From the NCBI GenBank assembly GCA_049281195.1, contig JBAPRR010000291.1, positions 1 through 27,158 of the forward strand: a stretch of 27,158 nt of DNA. Reading direction: 5' to 3'. Shown one piece after another: positions 8,294-15,761 of this stretch. Source of the DNA: JBAPRR01 sp049281195 (GTDB lineage Bacteria > Actinomycetota > Acidimicrobiia > Acidimicrobiales > CAVXTF01). The position numbers and the translations under genes were made by a program. The notes under the pieces are model-generated. The model was not told the origin of the DNA, searched no databases, and was given only the letters and a program-made list of their open reading frames with translations. How positions within the stretch are numbered: the first letter of the stretch is position 1; each line of letters starts with the position of its first letter.

Positions 8294-8311
8294 CCTGACA
8301 CGCGTGTCAGG
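8294..8311. promoter_or_regulatory. 18-bp perfect palindrome, likely TetR-type operator (copy 1)
   Basis: CCTGACACG/CGTGTCAGG is a perfect palindrome ending 3 bases before the TATGAT box at 8314. Its core CTGACACGCGTGTCAG matches at 13 of 16 positions the near-palindrome at 17079-17094, which overlaps the P450 promoter. The placement would let a bound repressor block the amidohydrolase promoter and perhaps the aldehyde dehydrogenase. The TetR assignment is inferred from site size and symmetry. Confidence 0.65.
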
Positions 8312-8313
8312 TA

Positions 8314-8319
8314 TATGAT
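8314..8319 (+). promoter_or_regulatory. -10 box (TATGAT) of the amidohydrolase promoter
   Basis: TATGAT matches the -10 consensus at 5 of 6 positions. No good -35 sits at 16-18 bases: CTGACA at 8295-8300 is only 13 bases away, inside the palindrome. Transcription would start near 8326, leaving a leader of about 100 bases. Confidence 0.4.
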
Positions 8320-8373
8320 CTGTGGGCTCAGCGGGTTCTTTCGCCCCCGCTACCTCACCTGTGACGACGGCCC

Positions 8374-8389
8374 CGGTCCCGCGGGACCG
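8374..8389 (+). promoter_or_regulatory. 16-bp perfect palindrome in the amidohydrolase leader
   Basis: CGGTCCCG/CGGGACCG lies about 40 bases before the ATG at 8427. A second inverted repeat, GCGGG (8331-8335) with CCCGC (8346-8350), lies earlier in the same leader. It could be a DNA operator or an RNA hairpin; no known riboswitch consensus was recognised. Confidence 0.35.
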
Positions 8390-8426
8390 CTCATGGACGG
8401 GGACTCAAAACCTGAAGGAGGGGACG

Positions 8427-9692
8427 ATGCAGACTGAAGATCTGATCCTCGTGAGCGTCGACGACCATGTGGTCGAACCGCCGGATCTCTTCGAAGGCCG
8501 TCTGCCCGCCAAGTGGGCCGACTCGGCCCCGAAAGTCGTACACACAGAGAGCGGTGACGACTACTGGGTGTACGAGGGCAACCAGATCCCGAACATCGGC
8601 CTGAATGCCGTCGCCGGCCGGCCACCCGAGGAGTACGGGTTGGAGCCCACTTCTTACGAAGAGATGCGCCGGGGCACCTTCGACATCCACGAGCGCGTCC
8701 GCGACATGAACGTCAACGGTGTCCTCGGCTCGATGTGCTTCCCCTCGTTCCCGCAGTTCTGCGGGCAGCTGTTCGCGAGGACGAAGGACAAGGAGATGGG
8801 CCTGGCCATGCTGCAGGCCTACAACGACTGGCACATCGACACCTGGTGCGGCACCTATCCGGGCCGCTTCATCCCCCTGTGCCTCCCCCCGATGTGGGAC
8901 CCCGAGTTGATGGCGAAGGAGGTCGAGCGGGTGGCGGACAAGGGTTGCCACGCCATCACCTTCTCCGAGAACCCGTCCAAACTCGGTTACCCGAGCTACC
9001 ACGACGCGCACTGGGACCCGTTCTTCAAGGCGTGCTCAGACCTCGGGACCATCATCTGCCTGCACCTGGGGTCGTCTTCCGCCATGAGCATCACGGCAGC
9101 CGATGCACCGATCGACGTGCTCATCACGCTCGGACCGAACAACATCGTCCTGGCGGCGGCGGACCTCATCTGGTCCCCCGTCTTGCGCAAGTTCCCGGAC
9201 CTCACCTTCGCCATGTCAGAAGGTGGCATCGGGTGGGTGCCCTACTTTCTGGAACGAATCGACTACGTGTACCAGCACCACAAGGCCTGGACCGGACAGG
9301 ACTTCGGCGACAAGTTGCCGAGCCAGGTCTTCTTGGAGCGGACGGTGCTCTGCTTCATCGACGACGCGTTCGGCGTCGAGAACCGTCACCACCTCAATAT
9401 GGAGAACGTGTGTTGGGAGTGCGACTACCCGCACTCGGACTCGACATGGCCGACCGCGCCAGAGCTCGCCATGAAGTATCTGCAAGACGTTCCGGACGAC
9501 GAGATCAACAAGATCACCTACGAGAACGCGGCACGGCTCTTCCAGTACGACCCGTTCGCGTACCGTGCGAAGGAGAAGTGCACCGTCGGGGCGCTGCGGC
9601 TCGAGGCCGCCGACGTGGACACGTCGCTGCGCTCACGAGGAAAGAAGGAGCACTCCAAGCTATCGACCGATCTCGGCGTGTCGGCTAACTGA
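8427..9692 (+). CDS. Amidohydrolase family 2 (TIM-barrel metal-dependent hydrolase/decarboxylase)
   Basis: The 421-residue protein belongs to the ACMSD-like amidohydrolase group, whose members use a metal centre for hydrolysis or non-oxidative decarboxylation. Metal-site elements are visible: VSVDDHVVEPPDLF (D-x-H at residues 12-14), a central histidine in ICLHLGSSSAMS, and a late aspartate in NVCWECDYPHSDSTWP. The end has ENAARLFQYD, a usual close for the family. ATG at 8427 is fixed by AGGAGGGG at 8416-8423, although the frame is open from 8322. The upstream region holds a palindromic operator candidate and a structured leader, so expression is probably inducible. This family occurs repeatedly in actinobacterial catabolic clusters beside acyl-CoA genes, usually with unknown substrate. 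Confidence 0.9.
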   Translation: MQTEDLILVSVDDHVVEPPDLFEGRLPAKWADSAPKVVHTESGDDYWVYEGNQIPNIGLNAVAGRPPEEYGLEPTSYEEMRRGTFDIHERVRDMNVNGVLGSMCFPSFPQFCGQLFARTKDKEMGLAMLQAYNDWHIDTWCGTYPGRFIPLCLPPMWDPELMAKEVERVADKGCHAITFSENPSKLGYPSYHDAHWDPFFKACSDLGTIICLHLGSSSAMSITAADAPIDVLITLGPNNIVLAAADLIWSPVLRKFPDLTFAMSEGGIGWVPYFLERIDYVYQHHKAWTGQDFGDKLPSQVFLERTVLCFIDDAFGVENRHHLNMENVCWECDYPHSDSTWPTAPELAMKYLQDVPDDEINKITYENAARLFQYDPFAYRAKEKCTVGALRLEAADVDTSLRSRGKKEHSKLSTDLGVSAN

Positions 9693-9777
9693 ACTTCGGA
9701 CCAACTCAAGTTCGGCGGTATCACGCAGCACCGGCAGCAGCACGCAAGCGATCAACCGGGCATCCGGTGGATCCCGA

Positions 9778-9806
9778 TTGACAGATTCGACGGGGACCGG
9801 GACGTT
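9778..9806 (+). promoter_or_regulatory. Candidate promoter upstream of the TLP1-like gene
   Basis: A perfect TTGACA (9778-9783) is followed after 17 bases by GACGTT (9801-9806), a weak -10. The leader to the GTG at 9933 would be about 120 bases. The rest of the 240-base gap shows only a weak GAACTT...AAGTTC hairpin at 9691-9713 without a T-run. Confidence 0.25.
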
Positions 9807-9932
9807 CGGTTCCGCAGGACCAGGCTGAGAGCAGCGATCCACTGGCCCTGCGGACCCCGAACGCACACGGCCGGCGCAGATTGTGCGACCGGACAGTGCG
9901 GTGTGCTCCCTTCGCATGCATAAGGAGAACAA

Positions 9933-11447
9933 GTGACCGACCTCACGCGCGTTCCGGTCATCATCGGCGCTGGACAGTTCACCAATCGCGACGAGAACCC
10001 GGCATCGGCACCTGATCCGTTCGCGCTGATGACCGAAGTTGCCAACCTTGCCGCCGCTGACGCCGGTGGGACCGGGAATTGGCTGGCGCGGTTGACGCAT
10101 TGCTGGATGGTGCACTCGATATCGGTGCGCCACGGAGACCCTGCAACCGAGTTGGCCAAACGCGTAGGCGCAACCGATCAGGCAGAAGCTCGGTGCTCCG
10201 GAATGGGCGGAAATATCCCCCAGTGGCTCGTCAACCGGGCGGCCGACCTGGTCCGATCGGGCCAGCGGCCGATTGTCCTCGTCTCGGGTGCCGAAGCACT
10301 GGCAACCAAAAGGCGGGCGAAAAAAGCGGGGATTCGACTGGACTGGCCGAGCACCGAAGGGTGGCCCGACATGTGGCCTCCGCTGGAGCCCGACATGGGG
10401 GTTCATCCCCTCGAAGACAAGAGCGGTCTGAGACAGGCCACCACCATGTACGCGCTGGTGGAATCTGCGATCGCCCATTCGGCGTCAGAAGACCCCGGCT
10501 CGCACATGAAAGCGGTGGGGAAACTCATGAGCGACCTGAACGAGGTGGCGACCAAGAACCCCTATTCCTGGTTCCCGGCACGCCGAGATGCCGATGAGCT
10601 CATCACGAACACCGCCGACAACCGGGTCATCTCTTTCCCATATACCAAGTACCTCAACGCAGTGATGGACGTCGACATGGCCGCAGCCGTAATCGTCACC
10701 GACGCGGAGACGGCACGGGCTGCGGGGATAGCTCCCGACGCAGTGGCATACCTACGGGGGTGGTCGGACGCTTACGACATCTGGTACCTGTCAGAGAGGC
10801 CGGCTGTAGACCGGTCGCCTGCTCTGGAGCGCTGCGTGAATGTTGCACTCGACGCGGCGGGCATGGCGTCAACCGACATCGCCGCTTTCGATCTCTACTC
10901 GTGCTTCCCGAGCTCCATCGAGGTTTCACGTGATGCGTTCGGAATAGCCCGCGACGACGGGCGGGCACTCACTCTCACCGGTGGTCTCCCGTATCACGGA
11001 GGTCCCGGAAGCAACTACGTCACCCACGCCATTGCGAACGCCCTCGATCACGTCCGTTCCTCCAAGGATCCGGTCGCGGTACATGGCAACGGCTACTACC
11101 TGACCAAGCACGCCGTCGGTATCTACAGCTCCGTAGCTCCCGCCGCCGCTCCCGATCCCGAGGAGCTCCCACAGAAATCTCCGCCCCCCGAGGTCGCCCT
11201 CGACCCCGACGCCAGCGGAGCCGCCCTGATCACCGCGTGGACAGTCCCCTACGACCGCGAAGGATCGCCCGAGGCGGGGATCGTCCTTCTAGATGTAGAA
11301 GGCGGAGACGTAGACGGCAGGGTCAGGACGATCGCGCGCGCGGACAAAGCACTGACTGAGCAACTGATCTCGTCGACACGCAACCTGGTGGGTGTGAGAG
11401 TCGGCGTCCAAAAGGGCACCGACGCGAACGTCGCCGTCTTGTCCTGA
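9933..11447 (+). CDS. Thiolase-like protein type 1 (SCP2-thiolase-like, with additional C-terminal domain)
   Basis: This 504-residue protein has a thiolase-like core followed by an extra domain of about 100 residues, the layout of the thiolase-like protein type 1 (TLP1) group known from mycobacteria. Core signatures are RVPVIIGAGQFTNR at the N-terminus, EARCSGMGGNIPQWLVNRAA (Cys88 near the usual nucleophile site), FDLYSCFPSSIEVS, GGLPYHGGPGSNYVTHAIA and HGNGYYLTKHAVGIYSS. The classical GHPxGA and CxGGGxG motifs are absent, so normal thiolysis activity is doubtful. The C-terminal region after about residue 405 holds VALDPDASGAALITAWTV and would form the added OB-like domain. GTG at 9933 has AAGGAG 6 bases upstream. 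It converges on the ketosynthase with 17 bases between. Confidence 0.85.
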   Translation: MTDLTRVPVIIGAGQFTNRDENPASAPDPFALMTEVANLAAADAGGTGNWLARLTHCWMVHSISVRHGDPATELAKRVGATDQAEARCSGMGGNIPQWLVNRAADLVRSGQRPIVLVSGAEALATKRRAKKAGIRLDWPSTEGWPDMWPPLEPDMGVHPLEDKSGLRQATTMYALVESAIAHSASEDPGSHMKAVGKLMSDLNEVATKNPYSWFPARRDADELITNTADNRVISFPYTKYLNAVMDVDMAAAVIVTDAETARAAGIAPDAVAYLRGWSDAYDIWYLSERPAVDRSPALERCVNVALDAAGMASTDIAAFDLYSCFPSSIEVSRDAFGIARDDGRALTLTGGLPYHGGPGSNYVTHAIANALDHVRSSKDPVAVHGNGYYLTKHAVGIYSSVAPAAAPDPEELPQKSPPPEVALDPDASGAALITAWTVPYDREGSPEAGIVLLDVEGGDVDGRVRTIARADKALTEQLISSTRNLVGVRVGVQKGTDANVAVLS

Positions 11448-11464
11448 AGCTCTTGGTCTGCCGA

Positions 11465-12637
11465 TCAGGCGGCAGGCGGCTCCAGCACCATCACCGCGTT
11501 GTAGCCACCCATACCGAGTGACGACTTCACCATCGGCGCACGCACCGCAGCGGTAACTCCATCCAAAAGCCTCGGATGCCCGGGGGCGACCTTTGGAGTG
11601 GCAGGTATCACGCCGGTCTCGAACGCGTGCAACGTGGCCACCAACTCGACGGCACCGGCCGCTCCCTGACAGTGGCCTGCCAACGGCTTCACCGAGAAGA
11701 TTCCCTCGGCGTCCGGGAACAACGTGTCGAGCACTTCGCCCTCGCATGTATCGCACTGCTTCGTTCCAGGCCCGTGAGCATTGATGTACGCAATCTCGGA
11801 GGCATCGGTGTTCGAGTTGACCAGCGCACCACGGAACGCATTGAAGACCTGTTTGTGGTCCGGGTTGATGGAGATCGCATGGAACCCGTCATGCGTCATC
11901 GAGCCACCACGCACGTTGGCGTAAGAACCGGCGACGCTGCGCGAGACGATGTAAGCCACGATGGCTTCCCCACCGACGAAACCCCGGCTGCCCTCCTGGA
12001 AGGGTCGGCAGGCTTCGAACGCCGGCGAGTCCACGATCAACACTCCGAGGTCGCTGAAGTTGCGGATGTTCTCAGGCGACCCGGACATGTCGGTAGCGAG
12101 AACCATCACGTCTGTCGCCAGTCCCGCGTCGATCCACATCTTCGCGGTGAGGATTCCGGCTACACCCGAAGCGCACATGGCTATGACCGCCATGTTCGGA
12201 CCGTGCATGTCGAACTCCTGCATGATGCTCGAGAGCACCGTCGAAGGCATCAGGCTCAGCCACTCTTTTTTGGAGGTCTTGTAGCCGTGCCTCCTATGGA
12301 ACCCGCGCCACGCGGCTACATCGCCCAGCACGACGCCATTGATGAGTCCGAAGGCCTCTCCGGGCCTCCATCCCCGGTCGTATGCATCTGTGAATGCTTC
12401 GCGCGCCGCGTGACGCACCGCGCGTGCGTACAGACTCCTGCCGTCGGCGGGGTCGCCGCCTTCTTCTATGAGGGCCACCCAGACCTCGTCTGTATCGAAA
12501 TGGGAACTGAACCCCGGAGTGAGTTTCACGGCCGATTCGCCAGAAAGCATTCCCTCGCGGAGCAACTTTTGGCCCCATCCGTAACCCGTTACCGCACCTA
12601 CGCCAGCTATCGAAACTCCGACCCGTTGAGACTCCAT
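11465..12637 (-). CDS. Beta-ketoacyl synthase (stand-alone ketosynthase)
   Basis: The 390-residue protein is a FabF/KS-type condensing enzyme that would join an acyl chain to a malonyl unit with decarboxylation. The active-site set is intact: Cys155 in VIAMCASGVAG, His288 in INAHGPGT, Lys317 in SVKPLAGH and His322 in AGHCQGAAGAVE. The C-terminal SSLGMGGYNAVMVLE closes the fold. It is a little shorter than FabF. No acyl carrier protein, acyltransferase or ketoreductase gene is adjacent, so it is not an ordinary fatty-acid or polyketide cluster member in this window. ATG at 12637 has GAGGAGGA upstream. A plausible promoter lies at 12677-12706. Product and acyl donor are unknown. Confidence 0.9.
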   Translation of the reverse strand: MESQRVGVSIAGVGAVTGYGWGQKLLREGMLSGESAVKLTPGFSSHFDTDEVWVALIEEGGDPADGRSLYARAVRHAAREAFTDAYDRGWRPGEAFGLINGVVLGDVAAWRGFHRRHGYKTSKKEWLSLMPSTVLSSIMQEFDMHGPNMAVIAMCASGVAGILTAKMWIDAGLATDVMVLATDMSGSPENIRNFSDLGVLIVDSPAFEACRPFQEGSRGFVGGEAIVAYIVSRSVAGSYANVRGGSMTHDGFHAISINPDHKQVFNAFRGALVNSNTDASEIAYINAHGPGTKQCDTCEGEVLDTLFPDAEGIFSVKPLAGHCQGAAGAVELVATLHAFETGVIPATPKVAPGHPRLLDGVTAAVRAPMVKSSLGMGGYNAVMVLEPPAA

Positions 12638-12676
12638 GGGTCTTCCTCCTCAGGGTGCTGCTCGTCCGATCAATCG

Positions 12677-12706
12677 ACTCTACGTTGTGTGTCTGTTGAG
12701 AGTAAA
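12677..12706 (-). promoter_or_regulatory. Candidate ketosynthase promoter
   Basis: On the minus strand TTTACT (plus 12701-12706) and TAGAGT (plus 12677-12682) are 18 bases apart, 40 bases upstream of the ATG, leaving a leader of about 30 bases that contains the Shine-Dalgarno. Confidence 0.4.
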
Positions 12707-12796
12707 GGGGCGGATGAGGAGAGTCGGCACCCAATGGCCCTGTTGTTTGTCCCAATACCCGAACAAATTTCCAGCACTCTGAAAGCACAACAAACG

Positions 12797-12810
12797 CGTG
12801 AAGTTTCACG
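12797..12810. promoter_or_regulatory. Inverted repeat CGTGAA-GT-TTCACG in the ketosynthase/GGDEF-EAL intergenic region
   Basis: A perfect 6+2+6 palindrome sits in the roughly 350-base region between the divergent ketosynthase and GGDEF-EAL genes. This stretch is more A/T-rich than the surrounding genes. It could be an operator for either direction. Apart from this site and the ketosynthase promoter candidate, nothing else was recognised between 12638 and 12989. Confidence 0.3.
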
Positions 12811-12989
12811 GATGGTGGGCGAAAGTGCTCAAATCGTGCTTAGTTTGCTCAGAGCGTGATGGAACTACATAGACGTAATTTCGGATCGCGTGTTTTCTCG
12901 CATTGCATGGCCTGGAAGGGAGTGCATTTGGCGCGCGCCGGGGGATCGGCCCGGTAAAGGCGCAAGTCGCGGTCTCCGATAAAGCCAGC

Positions 12990-15554
12990 ATGGTTCAAGC
13001 GAACCCGGACGTAGCGCAGAACGGCTCGGAACTGCCTTATTCCGACGCCGGGACACTGAGCGATCCTGGGCAGCGATTCGCTCTTTTCGCTGACCTCATG
13101 CACGTGGTCACGTGGGAGTTGGAGATTCCGGGTAACGGAGTCGTCTGGCATGCATCGGCTGCCGACCTGTTCGGAGAGGACATGCCGGCAGGAGCGTTCC
13201 ATCTCCGGCGCGCCCGCGACTCGGAGGAATCCGATCCGTTCGTGTCCGTGGAACCGGAGCTCCTGGGCGACGCTCTCCTCGAGCCGCTCCTCACCGGAGT
13301 GAACACCGGGATCGCATGGGACAGCTACGAGTTGGTGCAGGAAGTCGAAGGTCCCGACGCGGTAATCCATCGCGTCCTCGTGCGCGCGGTCGCGGTCCTC
13401 GACGGTGGAGTGCGCAGGTTCCTCGGCATCGTGACCGACGTAACCCACTCTGAAGACATGCCATGGGTGACGATCGACGTGACCCGGCGCCTCGAACTTT
13501 TGGTCGAGCATTCGCCTGACGCGATCGTCGTACATCAAGACGGTCGCATCGTGTACGCCAACCCCGCCGCAGCACAGATCGTCGGCGAAGATCTGATGAG
13601 CGACATGGGCAAGCCCATCTCGTCGTATCTCCACCCCGACTACGTCCGTCCCACTCTCGAACGTCTGAGCCAATTGACCGAGCCTGGCGACGCGATCAAG
13701 GGATTCGAGGCGGTGATCATCCGGGCCGACGGTGTGCAGATCCCCGTCGAAGTGGCAAGCGTCCGCACGAGCTGGGGAGGAAAGCCCGCCTTCCAGGTCA
13801 TCATGCGCGACATGTCGGAGCGCAAGCTGGCCGAAGAAGCGGCCCGTGCCCGTCTGGCAGTCGAACGGCGATACGCCGCAGCCGTGGCAGCCCTCGAAGA
13901 AGGGGTCGTCGTCGTCGACAGAAGTGGGGCGGTGCGCGCCGCGAACGACTCGGCCGTGCGCATGCTCGGACGAAGGCTCCACGAGTCTCGTGGCGATGCC
14001 ATATTCACCGGGTCCGACGTCGCCCGGCATGACCCTGCCGGCACTTTCACTCCCGACGAGCTCCCGATCGCCGCGGCACTCGAGCGCGGCGAGTCGTCGA
14101 CCAACGTGGTACTCGGAGTAAGAGACGACGAAGGCCGGGACCAGTGGCTGTCGGTCAGTTCGCGACCGTTGGAAGATCCGGAGCAGAACGAAGCCGCCGT
14201 GGTCTGCTCGGTCTCCGACATCACAGAACGAAAGCAGTTGATGGACCGCCTGGCGTGGGAAGCCAGGCACGATCCGCTGACCGGCCTCGCGAACCGGGCC
14301 AGCTTCGTGGCCGCGGCCCAGCGTGCCCACGACCTCAGACACCGCACCGGCCAGAGCCTGGCTGTCTTCTGCTTCGACCTCGATCGCTTCAAGCTCGTGA
14401 ACGACTCGCTCGGCCACGCAGTCGGAAACGAAGTACTTCTCACCGTGGCAGAACGCCTGCGCCAGGCGATGCCGACCGCTCTTGCGCTGTGCCGGCTGCA
14501 TGGTGACGAGTTCGCCGCCTTGGAACCGGGGGTCGGTGACACCGATACGGCCCTTCAAAGGGCGGAGGAACTGAGGGCGCGCCTCACTCAGCCGATGCGT
14601 CTTTCAACCGGAAGGACTCTCACGATCACCCCGAGCGTCGGTGTCGTGCTGTTCGAGGATGGACCCGCTGACGCGGCCAGCCTTCTTCAGGACGCGGACA
14701 TGGCGATGCTCCAGGCGAAGACGAAGGGCAGAGGACGCGTCGCTGTATTCGACGGAGGGCTGCGCGACGAGCTCGGTCTCCGACTCGAGCTCGAGCACGA
14801 CCTGCGCTCCGCCGTCACCAACGGCGAGCTCCGTCTCGAGTACCAGCCGGTGGCGTCACTTTCGAGCGGGAAGATTCTGGGCATGGAGGCTCTCGTCCGC
14901 TGGGAGCATCCCGAGCGTGGCCTTTTGCTACCGCTGAAGTTCATCAGTCTCGCCGAGGAGTCCGATCTCATCGTGTCGCTGGGACGATGGGTCCTCGAGA
15001 CCGGGTGCATGCAGATGGCGCGGTGGAGAGCCGTTCACCCTCAGGCGGAACACGCCTTCATTGCGGTCAACGTGTCGCCCCGGCAGTTAGAGAGCCCCGA
15101 GCTCCTTCCCGCTCTGCGCGAGGCGCTGGTCAAAAGCGAGCTTCCGGCAGGGGCCCTGATGCTCGAGATTACCGAGAGCGGCATCGTGCCCGATGACACG
15201 CGAACGCACCGCCTGATGAACGAGCTGCGTGAGTTCGGCGTCCGCCTGGCCATCGACGACTTCGGAACCGGCTACTCGTCGCTCAGTTACCTGAAGCACC
15301 TGCCGGTAAGCCATCTGAAGATCGACCGGTCCTTCGTGAACGGTCTCGGCACGGACACAGAAGACGAGCGGATCGTCGCCGCCATCACGGAGCTCGGTCA
15401 CGGTCTTGGCCTGCGGGTCGTCGCAGAGGGAATCGAGAACCGCCAGCAACGCCAGCGGGCGCGCGAGCTCGGCTGCGACCTCTACCAGGGTTTCCTTCTC
15501 GCCAAGCCGTGCCGGCCCCGCGACGTGCCAGCCCTGCTCAGACTGAACGCCTGA
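12990..15554 (+). CDS. PAS-GGDEF-EAL cyclic-di-GMP signalling protein
   Basis: This long protein (about 854 residues from ATG 12990; the frame is open from a TTG at 12903) combines sensing with cyclic-di-GMP turnover. No transmembrane segment is visible, so it should be soluble. Numbering below is from 12903. Residues about 55-180 look PAS-like (ending RRFLGIVTDVT). A clear PAS lies at 197-310 (LELLVEHSPDAIVVHQDGRIVYANPAA written in two parts: LELLVEHSPDAIVV and GRIVYANPAA), and another from 323 (VAALEEGVVVVDRSG). The GGDEF domain starts near 456 (HDPLTGLANR, FDLDRFKLVND) but has HGDEF at 533-537. The EAL domain is complete: EALVRW at 662, NVSPRQL, EITESG, IDDFGTGYSSLSYLK, VVAEGIEN and QGFLLAKP. 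Phosphodiesterase activity is likely; cyclase activity is uncertain. Neither start has a clear Shine-Dalgarno. Confidence 0.93.
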   Translation: MVQANPDVAQNGSELPYSDAGTLSDPGQRFALFADLMHVVTWELEIPGNGVVWHASAADLFGEDMPAGAFHLRRARDSEESDPFVSVEPELLGDALLEPLLTGVNTGIAWDSYELVQEVEGPDAVIHRVLVRAVAVLDGGVRRFLGIVTDVTHSEDMPWVTIDVTRRLELLVEHSPDAIVVHQDGRIVYANPAAAQIVGEDLMSDMGKPISSYLHPDYVRPTLERLSQLTEPGDAIKGFEAVIIRADGVQIPVEVASVRTSWGGKPAFQVIMRDMSERKLAEEAARARLAVERRYAAAVAALEEGVVVVDRSGAVRAANDSAVRMLGRRLHESRGDAIFTGSDVARHDPAGTFTPDELPIAAALERGESSTNVVLGVRDDEGRDQWLSVSSRPLEDPEQNEAAVVCSVSDITERKQLMDRLAWEARHDPLTGLANRASFVAAAQRAHDLRHRTGQSLAVFCFDLDRFKLVNDSLGHAVGNEVLLTVAERLRQAMPTALALCRLHGDEFAALEPGVGDTDTALQRAEELRARLTQPMRLSTGRTLTITPSVGVVLFEDGPADAASLLQDADMAMLQAKTKGRGRVAVFDGGLRDELGLRLELEHDLRSAVTNGELRLEYQPVASLSSGKILGMEALVRWEHPERGLLLPLKFISLAEESDLIVSLGRWVLETGCMQMARWRAVHPQAEHAFIAVNVSPRQLESPELLPALREALVKSELPAGALMLEITESGIVPDDTRTHRLMNELREFGVRLAIDDFGTGYSSLSYLKHLPVSHLKIDRSFVNGLGTDTEDERIVAAITELGHGLGLRVVAEGIENRQQRQRARELGCDLYQGFLLAKPCRPRDVPALLRLNA

Positions 15555-15561
15555 GCACGCC

Positions 15562-15756
15562 TCAATCGCGTTCGATAATCAGAGCCAGTTCGGGGCAGTT
15601 GTCGGCACCGCTCACCGCGGCCGCCTCGCGGCCATCGGGCACGGTCTCGACCAGGAGCACGCAGTGTCCGCGGTCGTCGGCATCGAACAGATCGGGCGCT
15701 ACCGCGTAACAGCGGCCATGACCCTGACACTTCTCCTCATCGAGGACGATACGCAT
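15562..15756 (-). CDS. Small P450-partner ferredoxin, [3Fe-4S] type
   Basis: The 64-residue protein MRIVLDEEKCQGHGRC... has ferredoxin cysteines Cys10, Cys16 and Cys54 (followed by Pro), with His13 at the place of the fourth cysteine. This C-x2-H-x2-C...CP pattern is typical of ferredoxins that supply electrons to bacterial P450s and usually carry a [3Fe-4S] cluster. Its ATG lies 5 bases after the P450 stop, so the two are co-transcribed and probably translationally coupled. The start is set by the position just after the P450 and by the usual short lead of such ferredoxins. No ferredoxin reductase gene is nearby, so the reductase must be encoded elsewhere. It converges on the GGDEF-EAL gene with 7 bases between. 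Confidence 0.9.
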   Translation of the reverse strand: MRIVLDEEKCQGHGRCYAVAPDLFDADDRGHCVLLVETVPDGREAAAVSGADNCPELALIIERD

Positions 15757-15761
15757 GTCGG

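Noticed and set aside
8393..8437. Possible 14-residue upstream open reading frame overlapping the amidohydrolase start
   Set aside because: No Shine-Dalgarno and no attenuation-like codon run; the overlap with the real start is likely chance.
9691..9713. GAACTT...AAGTTC hairpin after the amidohydrolase stop
   Set aside because: A 6-bp stem with an 11-base loop and no T-tract; too weak for a terminator call.
11576..12859. Plus-strand open frame of 427 codons opposite the ketosynthase
   Set aside because: Antisense to an intact ketosynthase with its full catalytic set.
12849..14558. Minus-strand open frame of 569 codons opposite the PAS-GGDEF gene
   Set aside because: Antisense to conserved PAS and GGDEF coding sequence; no motif of its own.
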